DNA from: Coriobacteriaceae bacterium
GTDB taxonomy: Bacteria; Actinomycetota; Coriobacteriia; Coriobacteriales; Coriobacteriaceae
NCBI GenBank assembly: GCA_902399975.1
Contig: CABOHA010000002.1
Coordinates: 186,001 to 250,000 of the forward strand
Reading direction: 5' to 3'
DNA length: 64,000 nucleotides
This document shows positions 16,096 through 25,085 of this stretch, piece by piece. The number at the start of each line of letters is the position of its first letter. The stretch's first letter is position 1. The notes beneath the pieces are model-generated. The model worked only from the letters and a program-made list of their open reading frames with translations. It searched no databases and had not been told where the DNA came from. Both the position numbers and the translations under genes were made by a program.

Positions 16096-17979
16096 ATGGG
16101 TACCCGCGAGCGACATATCGGCCACGCGGCCGCCCGATCCGCACCCGTGGCGGATCCCAAGGGCGGCAGGCTCTTCGCCATGCCGCGATTCCTTGTTGGT
16201 ATAACACATCAGGTGTACCGTCACCGCGTCTTTGCTATCGCCGGCGCCATCACCGTGCTGTTCCTCATGCTTTTGGCAGTCTTGCCGGCACTGTTCGCCT
16301 CCGACCCCAAGCTTTCCAACACCGTGCCCGCCTATAGCGAGGTGTCCGAAGAGGTCGTGGATGCGCTCGTCCACTCGAGCTCTCTCCCGCTGCTTGTCGC
16401 TGCAATTGCATTTTCAATCTGGGGTGTGTTGGCGTACCTACGCTGCTTGGACTACGTCTTGCGCCGCCGCCTTGTTGCCATCGCCGCCATTTGTGCCCTG
16501 TGGATGATCGAGGTCATCCTCAAATATAAGTCGTTCACGCCGTTCTATGCCACCGTGCTGTGGTACCTGTACTACGTGCCCATGACGCTCATTCCGCTGA
16601 TCTACCAGCTGTGCGGTCTGCGCCTCGCGGGTTTGGAACAGCATCGTATGGGGCGTCGGTACCGCACCGTTTTGTGGGTCATGGCTGTCCTGCTTATCGG
16701 CTTTGTGCTTACTAACGATGTTCATCAGCAGGTCTTCCATTTCGATCGATCGAGTGGAACCTGGAGCAACGATTACACATATGGTTGGGGCTACGGTACC
16801 GTTCTGGTATGGACAGCCTTTAACTTCGTTGCCTTTTTTATCTTGGTAGGACGGTCCTCGTCTTTTCGTATTCAGCGTTTCTCGGGCACGGCCGCGCTTG
16901 TCCTATTGGGCGGCGCGTTCTTTGCCATTTCATATGCGCTGCGTGTGCCCTGGGCATGGAGGCTTAATTTTTCACTTGTCTACTGCGTCCTGTGCGTGGT
17001 GGCGATGGAAATCTGTCTCGATTGCGGTGTCATCCCGTCGTACCACGATATCGCCGGTATTTTCGGCACCTTGCCGCTTGACCTCAAAGTTCTAACGCGT
17101 GACCTGCAGGAAGTCTATGTCACGCCGGTGTCAAAGCCAATGCCGGTAGGCGTGCGTGAGGAGTTGCGGGCCCAAGAGCACGGGCACGCTCACGCCTTTG
17201 CCGTGGCGTCCGATCCCGATGTAATGTATCGCGCCTTTCCGCTGCTGGGTGGATCGGCTCTCCTTGCCCAGGACGTCTCGGAGCTCAACGAACTCAATCG
17301 CGAACTGGCGCATCGTCGCATGGAGCTGCAACGCCAAAATGAGCTGCTTGCCGCCGACTACGACCTTAAGACACATTTGGCAGACCAAGAGGCCGAGACC
17401 TTACTGGTCCAAGACGTGGACCAAGCGCTTGCCCGTGCGCTCGAAGGGATGTACGACCTGCTGAGCTCGCTGCCGCCGTTGACCGATGAGGCATCTTCGC
17501 ACGAGCGTTACCGCATGCTGCAGCGCGCCAAGATGCTCGTCGCCTATTGCAAACGCAAGGGGTCGCTCACGTTGGCACAGCACGGGGAGAGCGGTTTTGA
17601 CCGCGACCGCATTCAGCTCATCGCCAACGAGCTTGCAAGTGACCTGCGCACCATCGATGTCGATTGCGCCTCGATTATCGCCATACGGCGCCCGATGCAC
17701 GCCAGTACGGTAAGCGCCCTGTACGACTGCGTGTATGACTTTGCGTTTTTTGCCTACACCACCGACCATCCGGCGCTTATGTATCACTTGGGCGACCATG
17801 ACCGGTGCAGTGTCGAGCTGCGCGCCACGCTATTTTCCAACGATGATGAAGATCTTTCGCAGACGCCCGCTGCGCAAGAGCTCGAAAGCGCTCTGCAAGG
17901 GCGCAACGTGGCATACCGCCTTGAGGGCGAGCCCGGCCAGCTGCGTATGATCGTCTTGATGCCGAGGGCGGGTGAGTGA
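16096..17979 (+). CDS. Multi-helix membrane protein with degenerate histidine-kinase-like C-terminus
   Basis: A 627-residue protein, first of a three-gene signalling operon. The first half has about eight transmembrane helices (for example ITVLFLMLLAVLPALF, LPLLVAAIAFSIWGVLAYL, VLLIGFVLT), like 7TM sensor modules of histidine kinases. A coiled coil rich in Glu/Leu/Gln follows (about 415-470), then a region placed like DHp and ATPase domains but with no recognisable phospho-acceptor H-box, N-box or G-box. It looks like a sensor pseudokinase. The start is uncertain: the ATG at 16096 lacks a ribosome site, and the ATG at 16182 is an alternative. It overlaps the next gene by 4 bases. Confidence 0.65.
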   Translation: MGTRERHIGHAAARSAPVADPKGGRLFAMPRFLVGITHQVYRHRVFAIAGAITVLFLMLLAVLPALFASDPKLSNTVPAYSEVSEEVVDALVHSSSLPLLVAAIAFSIWGVLAYLRCLDYVLRRRLVAIAAICALWMIEVILKYKSFTPFYATVLWYLYYVPMTLIPLIYQLCGLRLAGLEQHRMGRRYRTVLWVMAVLLIGFVLTNDVHQQVFHFDRSSGTWSNDYTYGWGYGTVLVWTAFNFVAFFILVGRSSSFRIQRFSGTAALVLLGGAFFAISYALRVPWAWRLNFSLVYCVLCVVAMEICLDCGVIPSYHDIAGIFGTLPLDLKVLTRDLQEVYVTPVSKPMPVGVREELRAQEHGHAHAFAVASDPDVMYRAFPLLGGSALLAQDVSELNELNRELAHRRMELQRQNELLAADYDLKTHLADQEAETLLVQDVDQALARALEGMYDLLSSLPPLTDEASSHERYRMLQRAKMLVAYCKRKGSLTLAQHGESGFDRDRIQLIANELASDLRTIDVDCASIIAIRRPMHASTVSALYDCVYDFAFFAYTTDHPALMYHLGDHDRCSVELRATLFSNDDEDLSQTPAAQELESALQGRNVAYRLEGEPGQLRMIVLMPRAGE

Positions 17980-19475
17980 CGATGCAGATTTCGTTCATCC
18001 TTCCCCAAATCGTTGCGCTCGATGTTGTCTTTGCCCTGGCTGCGTGTCTGCAGATGATCCACTTCCCGCTCATCGCATCGCGCCGCTCGTCCTATAACCG
18101 TAAGGTGATTTGCGCCTACGAGACGAGCCTTGTGCTTCACCTGATGATTTCGGCGCTCATCTTATTCGCGTCGTCTGGCTCGTATCTGGTGGCGCCGCTT
18201 GACGTTTGCGCCAGGGCAATGGGCGGAGTGCTGTGGCTCAATGCCGCGATCTTTGCCTATGGCGTGGTCCTTATGGTGCACTATCGTCGCCCTGTCATGC
18301 TGGCCGAGCTGCTGCTTGTTGGCGCCGTGACACCGCCGGTGGTTTTTGCCATGGGCTCGGTGTGGGCCGTTGTCCTTATCGCAGAGGGAGCGTTCTTCCT
18401 GTTCCGTTCCGTCGCGGCGCTCTTGATGGACGTCCGTAACCGCCAGGAGGATATCACCGCGTTCTCGACGATCGAAACCATCAACGTGATTCCCGTGGGC
18501 ATCCTGTATCTGGACTCGAGGGGCCGTCCACTGCTCATGAACCGCTGCATGCGTAAAAACCTGGTGGAGCTTCATATGCCCACCGACCTAGGCGATATGA
18601 GCGGTACATGGAACGACCTGCGCAAGCTCAGCATGCAAATGCCCGAAGGCGGTAAGAACCGCGTGCGGATCAACCTGGACCGCTTTGGTGAGGCGCGTGC
18701 GGTGGTCGAGGTTTCTCCCGCCGAGATTCGCCTGTTTGTGTGCGATGGCGTTATGGTCTCGGGCCGTTCGTTCGAGCGCATAATCGGTCTGGATGTGACA
18801 GAGTATGCGCATGCGCATGACCGCCTGGCGCAGGCCAACCACCTGCTTGAGCTTGCGGGCCAAGAGCTCCAGGCCCAGATCGAAGAAGTCAAAAAGGTTG
18901 CTGACAATGCGGCCTATCTGCGTATGCGCGCTCGCGTGCACGACGTGATCGGGCAGCGTCTGTCCATCCTCCATCGCTATTTGGAGGAGGGGCGCTTGGA
19001 CGACGAGTCGCTCGAGCAGATCGACCCGCTGCTGCGCTCAATCGCTGCCGATCTGCGCAGCGGGGGCGACACCGAACCGGCAGAGCAACTGGGCGATATC
19101 GTCCATGCTTTTGGCCTGGTGAGCGTGCAGATCGATGTTGAGGGTGCGCTGCCTGAGGACGCGCGTGTCGCCGCCGCCTTTTTGCAGATTATCCGCGAGG
19201 CCTCGACCAACGCCACCAAGCATGCGCAGGCGCATCGGGTCCATGTGCGCTTGTGGCAGGAGAGGACGGATGCTGACGCCGTCGCGCACATGACGATTTC
19301 TAACGACGGGTCCCCGGCCCCCGTATCGTATCGCGAGGGAACGGGTATCCCAGGTATGAGGCATGTCGCGCAAGATCTGGGTGGCAGCCTAGAGGTCCAC
19401 GCCGCCCCGCCCTTTACGCTTACGGTGTCCATTCCGCTTAACGCCAACGACACCTCCCAAAGGAGAAGCTCATGA
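17976..19475 (+). CDS. Sensor histidine kinase, NarX/DesK-like
   Basis: Membrane sensor kinase of 499 residues, about six N-terminal helices followed by a PAS-like segment (ETINVIPVGILYLDSRGRPLLMN). The HisKA_3 dimerisation domain carries the phospho-acceptor His near 322 in RARVHDVIGQRLSILHRY. The ATPase domain has the N-box REASTNATKHAQAH and G-box GTGIPGMRHVAQDLGG. All catalytic boxes are intact, unlike the upstream protein. Translation is coupled: the GTG at 17976 overlaps the preceding stop, with an ATG two codons later as alternative. The response regulator overlaps its end by 4 bases. The stimulus is unknown. Confidence 0.88.
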   Translation: MTMQISFILPQIVALDVVFALAACLQMIHFPLIASRRSSYNRKVICAYETSLVLHLMISALILFASSGSYLVAPLDVCARAMGGVLWLNAAIFAYGVVLMVHYRRPVMLAELLLVGAVTPPVVFAMGSVWAVVLIAEGAFFLFRSVAALLMDVRNRQEDITAFSTIETINVIPVGILYLDSRGRPLLMNRCMRKNLVELHMPTDLGDMSGTWNDLRKLSMQMPEGGKNRVRINLDRFGEARAVVEVSPAEIRLFVCDGVMVSGRSFERIIGLDVTEYAHAHDRLAQANHLLELAGQELQAQIEEVKKVADNAAYLRMRARVHDVIGQRLSILHRYLEEGRLDDESLEQIDPLLRSIAADLRSGGDTEPAEQLGDIVHAFGLVSVQIDVEGALPEDARVAAAFLQIIREASTNATKHAQAHRVHVRLWQERTDADAVAHMTISNDGSPAPVSYREGTGIPGMRHVAQDLGGSLEVHAAPPFTLTVSIPLNANDTSQRRSS

Positions 19476-20092
19476 TCCGCGTGTTAATTGTCGAAGACCA
19501 GGCCATTCTGCGCGAGAGCCTCGCGCGTTCCGTTGGCGACCAGCCCGATATGACCGTTGTCGCCGCAATCGCCGATGCTTCCGAAGCCCTCGATGTCGTA
19601 CTCAAGGAGCGCCCGGACATGATACTGATGGACGTGTGCACCGAGCACGATTCCAACGGCATCGTGGCGGCGGCACGCATCAAGGAGCAGCTGCCCGAGT
19701 GTCGCATCATTATCATGACAGGCATGCCCGAGATCACCTTTGTCGATCAGGCCCGCGAGGCGGGCGTCGATAGCTTTGTGTACAAGAACGTCGGTATCGA
19801 CGAGCTGTTCGCCGTGATGCGCTCCACGCTGGCGGGTTACTGCACGTTTCCCAAGCCGCCCGAGAGCATTTTTTCGGGTACAGCAGCCCTCGACGATGTC
19901 GAGCTATCGATTTTGCGCCTTGCCTGCGAGGGCAAAAGTCGTCGCGAGATCGCGGCCGAGCTGTTTATGAGTGAGGGCACCATCAAGCGCCGCATCTCGG
20001 AGATCCTGAGCAAGACCGGCTACGACAACATCATGCGCCTGGCCGTGCATGCGGTGACCGAGGGTAGCATCGTTCCCAACATGGAGCGCTAA
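19472..20092 (+). CDS. Response regulator, NarL/LuxR type
   Basis: A 206-residue DNA-binding response regulator paired with the upstream kinase. The receiver domain has the acidic pocket (VEDQ, residues 7-10), phospho-acceptor Asp54 in ILMDV and a Lys near 108 in VYKNV. The C-terminal GerE/LuxR helix-turn-helix spans about 142-200 (LSILRLACEGKSRREIAAELFMSEGTIKRRISEIL). The operon arrangement of membrane pseudokinase, kinase and regulator with overlapping reading frames suggests a fixed stoichiometry. No target promoter was recognised. Confidence 0.9.
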   Translation: MIRVLIVEDQAILRESLARSVGDQPDMTVVAAIADASEALDVVLKERPDMILMDVCTEHDSNGIVAAARIKEQLPECRIIIMTGMPEITFVDQAREAGVDSFVYKNVGIDELFAVMRSTLAGYCTFPKPPESIFSGTAALDDVELSILRLACEGKSRREIAAELFMSEGTIKRRISEILSKTGYDNIMRLAVHAVTEGSIVPNMER

Positions 20093-20121
20093 CGCTCGCT
20101 ACGCATCGGCATAAAAGCGAC

Positions 20122-20150
20122 GGGGCCGCAGGATTATCTCCTGCGGCCCC
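20122..20150. terminator. Bidirectional terminator hairpin between convergent genes
   Basis: GGGGCCGCAGGA (20122-20133) pairs perfectly with TCCTGCGGCCCC (20139-20150) round a 5-base loop. It separates the two-component operon from the convergent lipoprotein gene. T-runs are weak on either strand. Confidence 0.7.
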
Positions 20151-20203
20151 GCCTGACATGTGCGCGGATGTGTCCGCCAATCCGCGGCTGATGTTACGTG
20201 CCG

Positions 20204-21043
20204 TTACGCGATGGTTGCGCTGTAGGAGGCAACGTCCTCGTAGGAATCGGTCAGGTAGGCGTCGATACCGATGGTCGTGTTGACCAGGCTGTCGAAGCTG
20301 TCAAGCGTGCCCTTCGAGAAGGTGAACTCTTCGGTGGCGTTGGTGCCGGGCATCAGGTGGGCCGAGAACCAGGCTTCCTTCATGGTGCCGTTGACGTTTG
20401 TCTTGCCGGTGGGAGCGTAGAAGGTCAGGTCCTTGTCGCTCTTGTTGACGATGTTGACGACAAAGCCGATGTCGCCCCAGTCGTCCTGGAACTTCTCGGT
20501 GATGGTGATGGTGCACAGATCGTCATCGGCGACGGTGACGGCGGGGGATATTTCGACGCTCTGGACATCGCCGTCTTCGACGGCCTCCTCGACTTCCTCT
20601 TCCTTCTCGGCGGCCTCGCGATCCTTCTTCACGGTACCGGATAGGTCCTTATCGGACTTGCTAAAGATGAGCTTGTCCTCGCCGTCCTCAAGGACAAGCT
20701 TGCCGTCCTCGAGCTTCACGTCGGTCGTCTCCTTGTCGACGGTGATACTCGCGGTGGTAGCGTCCTTGGCCTCCCACTTTAGGTCGGAAACTTCGGAGAA
20801 CAAATCGAGGCTGCCCGTGCCGTCTTCGTCCAGGACCAAGATGCAGCTGATGCCCCATTCCTCGAACATATCCATATACTCATCGGTCAGCTCTTCGCCC
20901 TCCGTGGTTCCACCCGAGAGCTTCCAGCTGCCGACAAAGTTGGCCTTGGGGTCTTTGCCGCCGCTGCAGCCCGTGAGGGCAAAGGCGAGCGCCAAGACGC
21001 ATGTCAGAAATGCGAGCGCGGACTTTTTGAACGTTGTCTTCAT
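20204..21043 (-). CDS. Lipoprotein of unknown function (DUF5067-like)
   Basis: A 279-residue secreted, lipid-anchored protein. The N-terminal signal peptide ends in the lipobox LTGC (Cys about 26). Residues 36-130 look like a lipocalin-type beta-sheet segment (NFVGSWKLSGG; DEDGTGSLDLF; LVLEDGEDKLIFSK) of the kind used in bacterial fold-sensing lipoproteins. An acidic linker (EAAEKEEEVEEAVEDGD) follows, then an immunoglobulin-like C-terminal domain (ITITEKFQDDWGDIGFVVNIVNKSDKDLTFYAP) resembling DUF5067/DUF4352 stalk domains. It lies at the end of a cluster of three zinc-ribbon genes on the same strand, so it may belong to the same envelope-stress module. Confidence 0.7.
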   Translation of the reverse strand: MKTTFKKSALAFLTCVLALAFALTGCSGGKDPKANFVGSWKLSGGTTEGEELTDEYMDMFEEWGISCILVLDEDGTGSLDLFSEVSDLKWEAKDATTASITVDKETTDVKLEDGKLVLEDGEDKLIFSKSDKDLSGTVKKDREAAEKEEEVEEAVEDGDVQSVEISPAVTVADDDLCTITITEKFQDDWGDIGFVVNIVNKSDKDLTFYAPTGKTNVNGTMKEAWFSAHLMPGTNATEEFTFSKGTLDSFDSLVNTTIGIDAYLTDSYEDVASYSATIA

Positions 21044-21123
21044 GGTGTCCTCCTTCTTGTGTGAAAACCCATAGAAGCAAATGCGGGGGTGGCGGACCCC
21101 CCGTCAATTACCAGATAGAGGGG

Positions 21124-22365
21124 CTAGGGCCGGGGCGTTCCGCAGTTGCTGCAGAACTTGCCGCCGTTTTCGCTGCCGCAGTTGGGGCAGAACCACTTGG
21201 CCGGTGCCGGGGCGGGTGCGGGACTGCCGCACTCGGAGCAGAACTTGCCGGTGTTGGTGGCGCCGCAGCTGCAGGTCCATGTGCCGGCCGCGGGGGCAGC
21301 GGCAGGAGCCGGTGCGGGAGCGGGTGCCGGAGCCGGCTGCGGGGCGGCCTGCTGCTGTGCCTGGCCGGCGGCGAACAGCTGGCTGGCGTTCATGCCGCCC
21401 ATGCCACCTGCCATGCCCATGCCCATAAAGCCTGCCATCGCGCCGTTGGGATTGGCGGCTGCCGCGCGCATTGCGTCGCTCTGGGCGCTGGCAATGTTGG
21501 CTGCCGCCATAGTGGGATCGCGCATGACGGCGGCTTTCTGCAGGTCCTTGATCATCTGCTCGTCCTCTTGCGAGGCAGCGATGGAGTTGACGCCAAAGCT
21601 CACGATCTCGACGCCGCGCAGGTCACGCCAGTCGGCAGAGAGGACCTCGTTGAGCGCGCGGGCGAGCTCGGTGGTGTGGCCGGGGATGGCGCTGTAGCGG
21701 ATGCCCATTTCCGAGATCTTGGCAAAGGCGGGCTGCAGGGCGGTGAGCAGCTCGGACTTAAGCTGGCTGTCGATCTTGTCGCGCGTGTAGCTATCGGTCA
21801 CGTTGCCGCACACGTTGGTGTAGAACAGCAGCGGGTTGGTGATGCGGTACGAGTACTCGCCGTTGCAGCGCACGGAGATGTCAACGTCCAGGCCAATGTT
21901 GTTATCGACCACGCGGAAGGGCACGGGCGAGGCGGTGCCGTACTTGTTGCCGATGATCTCCTTGGTGTTGATGAAGTAGACGCGCTGGTCCTTGCCCGCG
22001 TCGCCGCCAAAGGTAAAGCGGCTGCCGATATTGGCGAAGGTCTCCTTGATGGAATCGCCCAGGTTGCCGCTAAAGACGCTCGGCTCGCTGCCGGTATCGA
22101 AGACGAACTCACCAGGCTCCAGCGCGACTTCGATGATCTTGCCGTTTTGCACCACGAGCATGCCCTGGCCGTCGTTGACGGCGATGACCGAGCCGTTGGA
22201 GATGACGTTGTCCTCGCCGCGCGTGTTGGAGCTGCGGCCACCGGTGCGTTTGCTGCCCTTGCAGGCCAAGACGTCAGCAGGCATCGATTCGCAGTAGATA
22301 AATTCCTTCCACTGGTCGGCCATGACGCCGCCGGCAGCTCCCAATCCAGCTTTCAAGAGTCCCAT
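21124..22365 (-). CDS. SPFH-domain protein with C-terminal zinc ribbons (YdjI-like)
   Basis: A 413-residue protein. The N-terminal two thirds is an SPFH/band-7-like domain of the virion-core or YdjI type (MGLLKAGLGAAGGVMADQWKEFI; VALEPGEFVFDTGSEPSVF; VFYTNVCGNVTDSYTRDKIDSQLKSEL). A Met/Gly/Ala-rich stretch and a Pro-Ala repeat linker (about 335-360) then lead to two zinc ribbons (CSCGATNTGKFCSECG and CPNCGSENGGKFCSNCG). Bacillus YdjI is a membrane-associated scaffold in the PspA-linked envelope-stress system. Here it is followed on the same strand by a lipoprotein and preceded by two other zinc-ribbon genes. There is no PspA gene beside it. Confidence 0.75.
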   Translation of the reverse strand: MGLLKAGLGAAGGVMADQWKEFIYCESMPADVLACKGSKRTGGRSSNTRGEDNVISNGSVIAVNDGQGMLVVQNGKIIEVALEPGEFVFDTGSEPSVFSGNLGDSIKETFANIGSRFTFGGDAGKDQRVYFINTKEIIGNKYGTASPVPFRVVDNNIGLDVDISVRCNGEYSYRITNPLLFYTNVCGNVTDSYTRDKIDSQLKSELLTALQPAFAKISEMGIRYSAIPGHTTELARALNEVLSADWRDLRGVEIVSFGVNSIAASQEDEQMIKDLQKAAVMRDPTMAAANIASAQSDAMRAAAANPNGAMAGFMGMGMAGGMGGMNASQLFAAGQAQQQAAPQPAPAPAPAPAPAAAPAAGTWTCSCGATNTGKFCSECGSPAPAPAPAKWFCPNCGSENGGKFCSNCGTPRP

Positions 22366-22413
22366 GGTGATCTTCCTTTCTCGTCAAAGGCCGGGTGGTA
22401 TTGGTCGGATTGC

Positions 22414-23736
22414 TTAGTCGTCCTTGTCGTCTTTCATGACAACGGTGGTCTCGGTGTGGTTGAAGGTGTCGTGCTTCTCGGTCAGGTCGAGCTCGCCGCA
22501 GTACTCGTCGGCGTGGGTGGCCTCGTTGGCCGTCTTGAGCTGGCCTACCAGTAGCACGTCTCCGATAATCACGATGATCAGCGGCGCGACGATGTTGATG
22601 AGGATGCCCTCGATATCAAAGGCGAGGTAATCCGGATCGAAGGCGTTCTCACCCATAAAGAGAATCTGGGAGAGGATAAATCCGATCACAAAGAACAGCA
22701 CCGAGGCAATAGCGAGCTTGGGCTTGGAGCAGGGGAGCTCGCCGACCAAGCGGCCGGTTTGGCCGTTCATGGCAAACAGGTAGCTCTTGCCGTTCCACGA
22801 GGTGGAGAGCATCCAGACGGGGAACAGGGCGTAGTCGCTGTCTTCCCAGGTGTAGTCGAGCTGCTTGCTTTCGACCGTGGCATCGTCATATTCGTCGACG
22901 ACGGTCTCGCGCAGGGCCGAGATCGTGCTCTCCTCCATACGGCGCTCGGCGCGCGCCTTGCAGGTCTCGCAGTCCTCGTCGTAACGGTTGGCGATGTAGC
23001 CGGGCATATATGCGACCGAGAACGGACGCAGTGCGTCGTAGTCAAACGGCTCGATGGCGTCCATGTGGCCGTCGGGCATCTTGGACGATCCGTCGACGGG
23101 CACGCGCTTAAACGAGATATTGCCCTTGCGATAGGCGTCGTAGTGGTCGGTGGTCGTGACGGTGCGGTCGGATTCCTCGGTCACGGTCTCGTTGGTCGCG
23201 TCAAAGTACACTTCGCCGTCAACGCGGGCGCCGTAGAGCCAAAACGGCACGTAGACACCTTGGACCTCGTCGATGTGGTTGCCGGTGACAAAGCTCTTGG
23301 GCAGCAAGATTTTGCCCTTGTAGTGTTCCTTGAGTGCGGCCGTGACGTCGTCGCGCCCGAGCTTAAACGGAATCACCAGGTCGGGCGAGAAGTCGCCCGA
23401 GAGCTGGCCGGGCGCCACGGCAGAGTTGCCGCAGTACGGGCAGGTGGTGACGGCGACGGTGCCGTCGGACACGAGCTCGGCGCCGCACGACGAGCAGATG
23501 TAGCCGGCGTTTTGGGCGAGCTCCTGCACCGCGTCGTCGGCGACGGGCTTGGGCGTTGCGGCTGCCGCATCGGCTTTGGCATCTGCCTTGTCCTGGCGCT
23601 CGCGATAGAGGGCCTCGACTTCTTCGACTTCAAAACGCGAATCGCAGTAGTCGCAGACGAGCTTTTGCTCGGCACTGGCAAAGTGAAGGGGGCCGCCACA
23701 CGCGGGGCACTGATAGTTGACGCTCTCGAAGGCCAT
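22414..23736 (-). CDS. TFIIB-type zinc-ribbon membrane protein (YdjG-like)
   Basis: A 440-residue protein with two N-terminal zinc ribbons (CPACGGPLHFASAEQKLVCDYC and, after an Ala-rich linker, CSSCGAELVSDGTVAVTTCPYC). A large soluble region follows (VIPFKLGRDDVTAALKEHYKGK; VQGVYVPFWLYGA; CETCKARAERRMEES). Near residue 350 come two transmembrane helices (LAIASVLFFVIGFILSQILF; ILINIVAPLIIVIIGDVLLV) and a short acidic tail. The layout matches Bacillus YdjG-type proteins. It is cotranscribed with the SPFH protein 48 bases downstream. Its molecular role is unknown. Confidence 0.75.
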   Translation of the reverse strand: MAFESVNYQCPACGGPLHFASAEQKLVCDYCDSRFEVEEVEALYRERQDKADAKADAAAATPKPVADDAVQELAQNAGYICSSCGAELVSDGTVAVTTCPYCGNSAVAPGQLSGDFSPDLVIPFKLGRDDVTAALKEHYKGKILLPKSFVTGNHIDEVQGVYVPFWLYGARVDGEVYFDATNETVTEESDRTVTTTDHYDAYRKGNISFKRVPVDGSSKMPDGHMDAIEPFDYDALRPFSVAYMPGYIANRYDEDCETCKARAERRMEESTISALRETVVDEYDDATVESKQLDYTWEDSDYALFPVWMLSTSWNGKSYLFAMNGQTGRLVGELPCSKPKLAIASVLFFVIGFILSQILFMGENAFDPDYLAFDIEGILINIVAPLIIVIIGDVLLVGQLKTANEATHADEYCGELDLTEKHDTFNHTETTVVMKDDKDD

Positions 23737-23760
23737 GATCGGTCCTTTCCGTGCCGGAGG

Positions 23761-24498
23761 CTATGCGCCGATGGCGCCGCCGCAGTATTCGCAGCGCCCA
23801 CTGGCATCGGGAATGGTGGTGGCTCCGCAGAAGGGGCAGGTCACCGCGGTCTTGGGGGCCTTGGCGGCCACGACGCTGTCGCGTGTCTCCTGGCGCAGCT
23901 GCACCAGCGCGTCGCGGACCTCGGTTGCCTGGCGCTTGGCCTCGCGGTATTCGATGGAGCCGCGCTGATCGATGGTGGAGTCGTTTACGCGCAGGTTGAT
24001 CTCGGTAAAGTACGGCGTGTTGACGTGAATGGTCAGATTAAAGTCGTAATCCAGGTCGTAGCGCGGCGGGTTGTAGCTCTCGCGCTCGCCGTCCTCGGTC
24101 TCGCGATAGATCTCGGTGCGATGCTCGTCGATATCCATATCGCAGCCGAGTACCTGCGAGAACTCGATGATGTCGGGATTGGCGTCGCGCCAGCGGCTCT
24201 GCGAGGTGATGATCAGCAGGCCCGCGTCCTCATCGAGCATGATGTTGGTGCGCCCGGCAGAAAGCGTGCGCGTGGGGTTGAACGACGCCAGGCGCTCGGC
24301 GTTGGCCTCGCGGTAGGCGAGTTGCTCACGGATATCGTCCGCGGTGCTGGAGCGATAGCCGTGAAAGTAGGGGGAGAGCTTGCCGGCGCACTCTTTGCAC
24401 AGGTAGCCTTCATTGATTTTTGTCTTACCTAGAAGTCCCAGCTCGGTACCGCAAATCGCGCACTCTTTCTTCTCGAACATCTTGTCAAAGAAGCCCAT
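23761..24498 (-). CDS. DUF4428 zinc-binding protein
   Basis: A 245-residue cytoplasmic protein, first gene of the minus-strand zinc-ribbon operon. The N-terminus is a DUF4428-type four-cysteine motif (CAICGTELGLLGKTKINEGYLCKEC). The middle is a beta-rich DUF4429/PH-like domain (TNIMLDEDAGLLIITSQSRW; EFSQVLGCDMDIDEHRTE; FNLTIHVNTPYFTEINLRV). A short helix and a final zinc ribbon (CPFCGATTIPDASGRCEYCGG) end the protein. The same ribbon type ends the SPFH protein, which suggests the three proteins interact. A GGAGGCAGCC ribosome site supports the ATG at 24498. Confidence 0.75.
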   Translation of the reverse strand: MGFFDKMFEKKECAICGTELGLLGKTKINEGYLCKECAGKLSPYFHGYRSSTADDIREQLAYREANAERLASFNPTRTLSAGRTNIMLDEDAGLLIITSQSRWRDANPDIIEFSQVLGCDMDIDEHRTEIYRETEDGERESYNPPRYDLDYDFNLTIHVNTPYFTEINLRVNDSTIDQRGSIEYREAKRQATEVRDALVQLRQETRDSVVAAKAPKTAVTCPFCGATTIPDASGRCEYCGGAIGA

Positions 24499-24619
24499 GG
24501 CTGCCTCCCATCAACTGGTAGCGTGTGTCACTTTTGATGATGGGGGAGTGCGCAGCCTTTCACGATACCCAGACGGCTCAACGAGTCTCCACAACTGGGA
24601 CACATGGCCCATTTTTCCT

Positions 24620-24840
24620 ACTCATTGGGGACGTACTTAAATGAGTGAAACTACTCATTTAAGTACGTCCCCAATGAGTGCTCGCAGAACGAGAGTGGAT
24701 AATCTCCCATTTTTGGCCTGCTTGTGGGCTCAAAGTGGGAGATTGTCCACTCTCGTTGTTTGGGTGTCCAAAAATCCCCGCTCGTTTGGCACTTGGGGAC
24801 GTTCCTTTTGTGCCGGCACCTGGGGACACTCCTTGCCTGG
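24620..24840. repeat. Composite intergenic repeat, copy B, with inverted GGGGAC units
   Basis: Two 27-base units (24620-24646 and 24653-24679) are exact reverse complements separated by 6 bases. An 18-bp hairpin follows (24691-24708 with 24737-24754; one wobble), then the conserved tail GTCCAAAAATCCCCGCTCG and two further GGGGAC hairpins, one with a GGCAC/GTGCC stem. It occupies most of the 24499-25085 gap. The rest is the leader of the next gene, where I see no ORF and only a weak CCCTTCG/CGAAGGG pairing. Confidence 0.85.
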
Positions 24841-25085
24841 GGGCTACCTCTAAACGGGAGACGGTGTCGGCCGCGCAGGGGGCCGACCGTTCACCGATTA
24901 ATGCCGACCGTTCGCCAAGCGCGGCCACAATTCCGCTATTAAAGCGATTCAATGACGCTTAAATACTATAAAGAGCTCAGCTTGAGTGCGACTCCCTTCG
25001 AGGCATGATCGGGCGGCTCGTCGATTTGCGCCCGCGCATGCACGCCATGCGCCGCCGTAGAACGCCGTTGCCGAAGGGAAGAACT

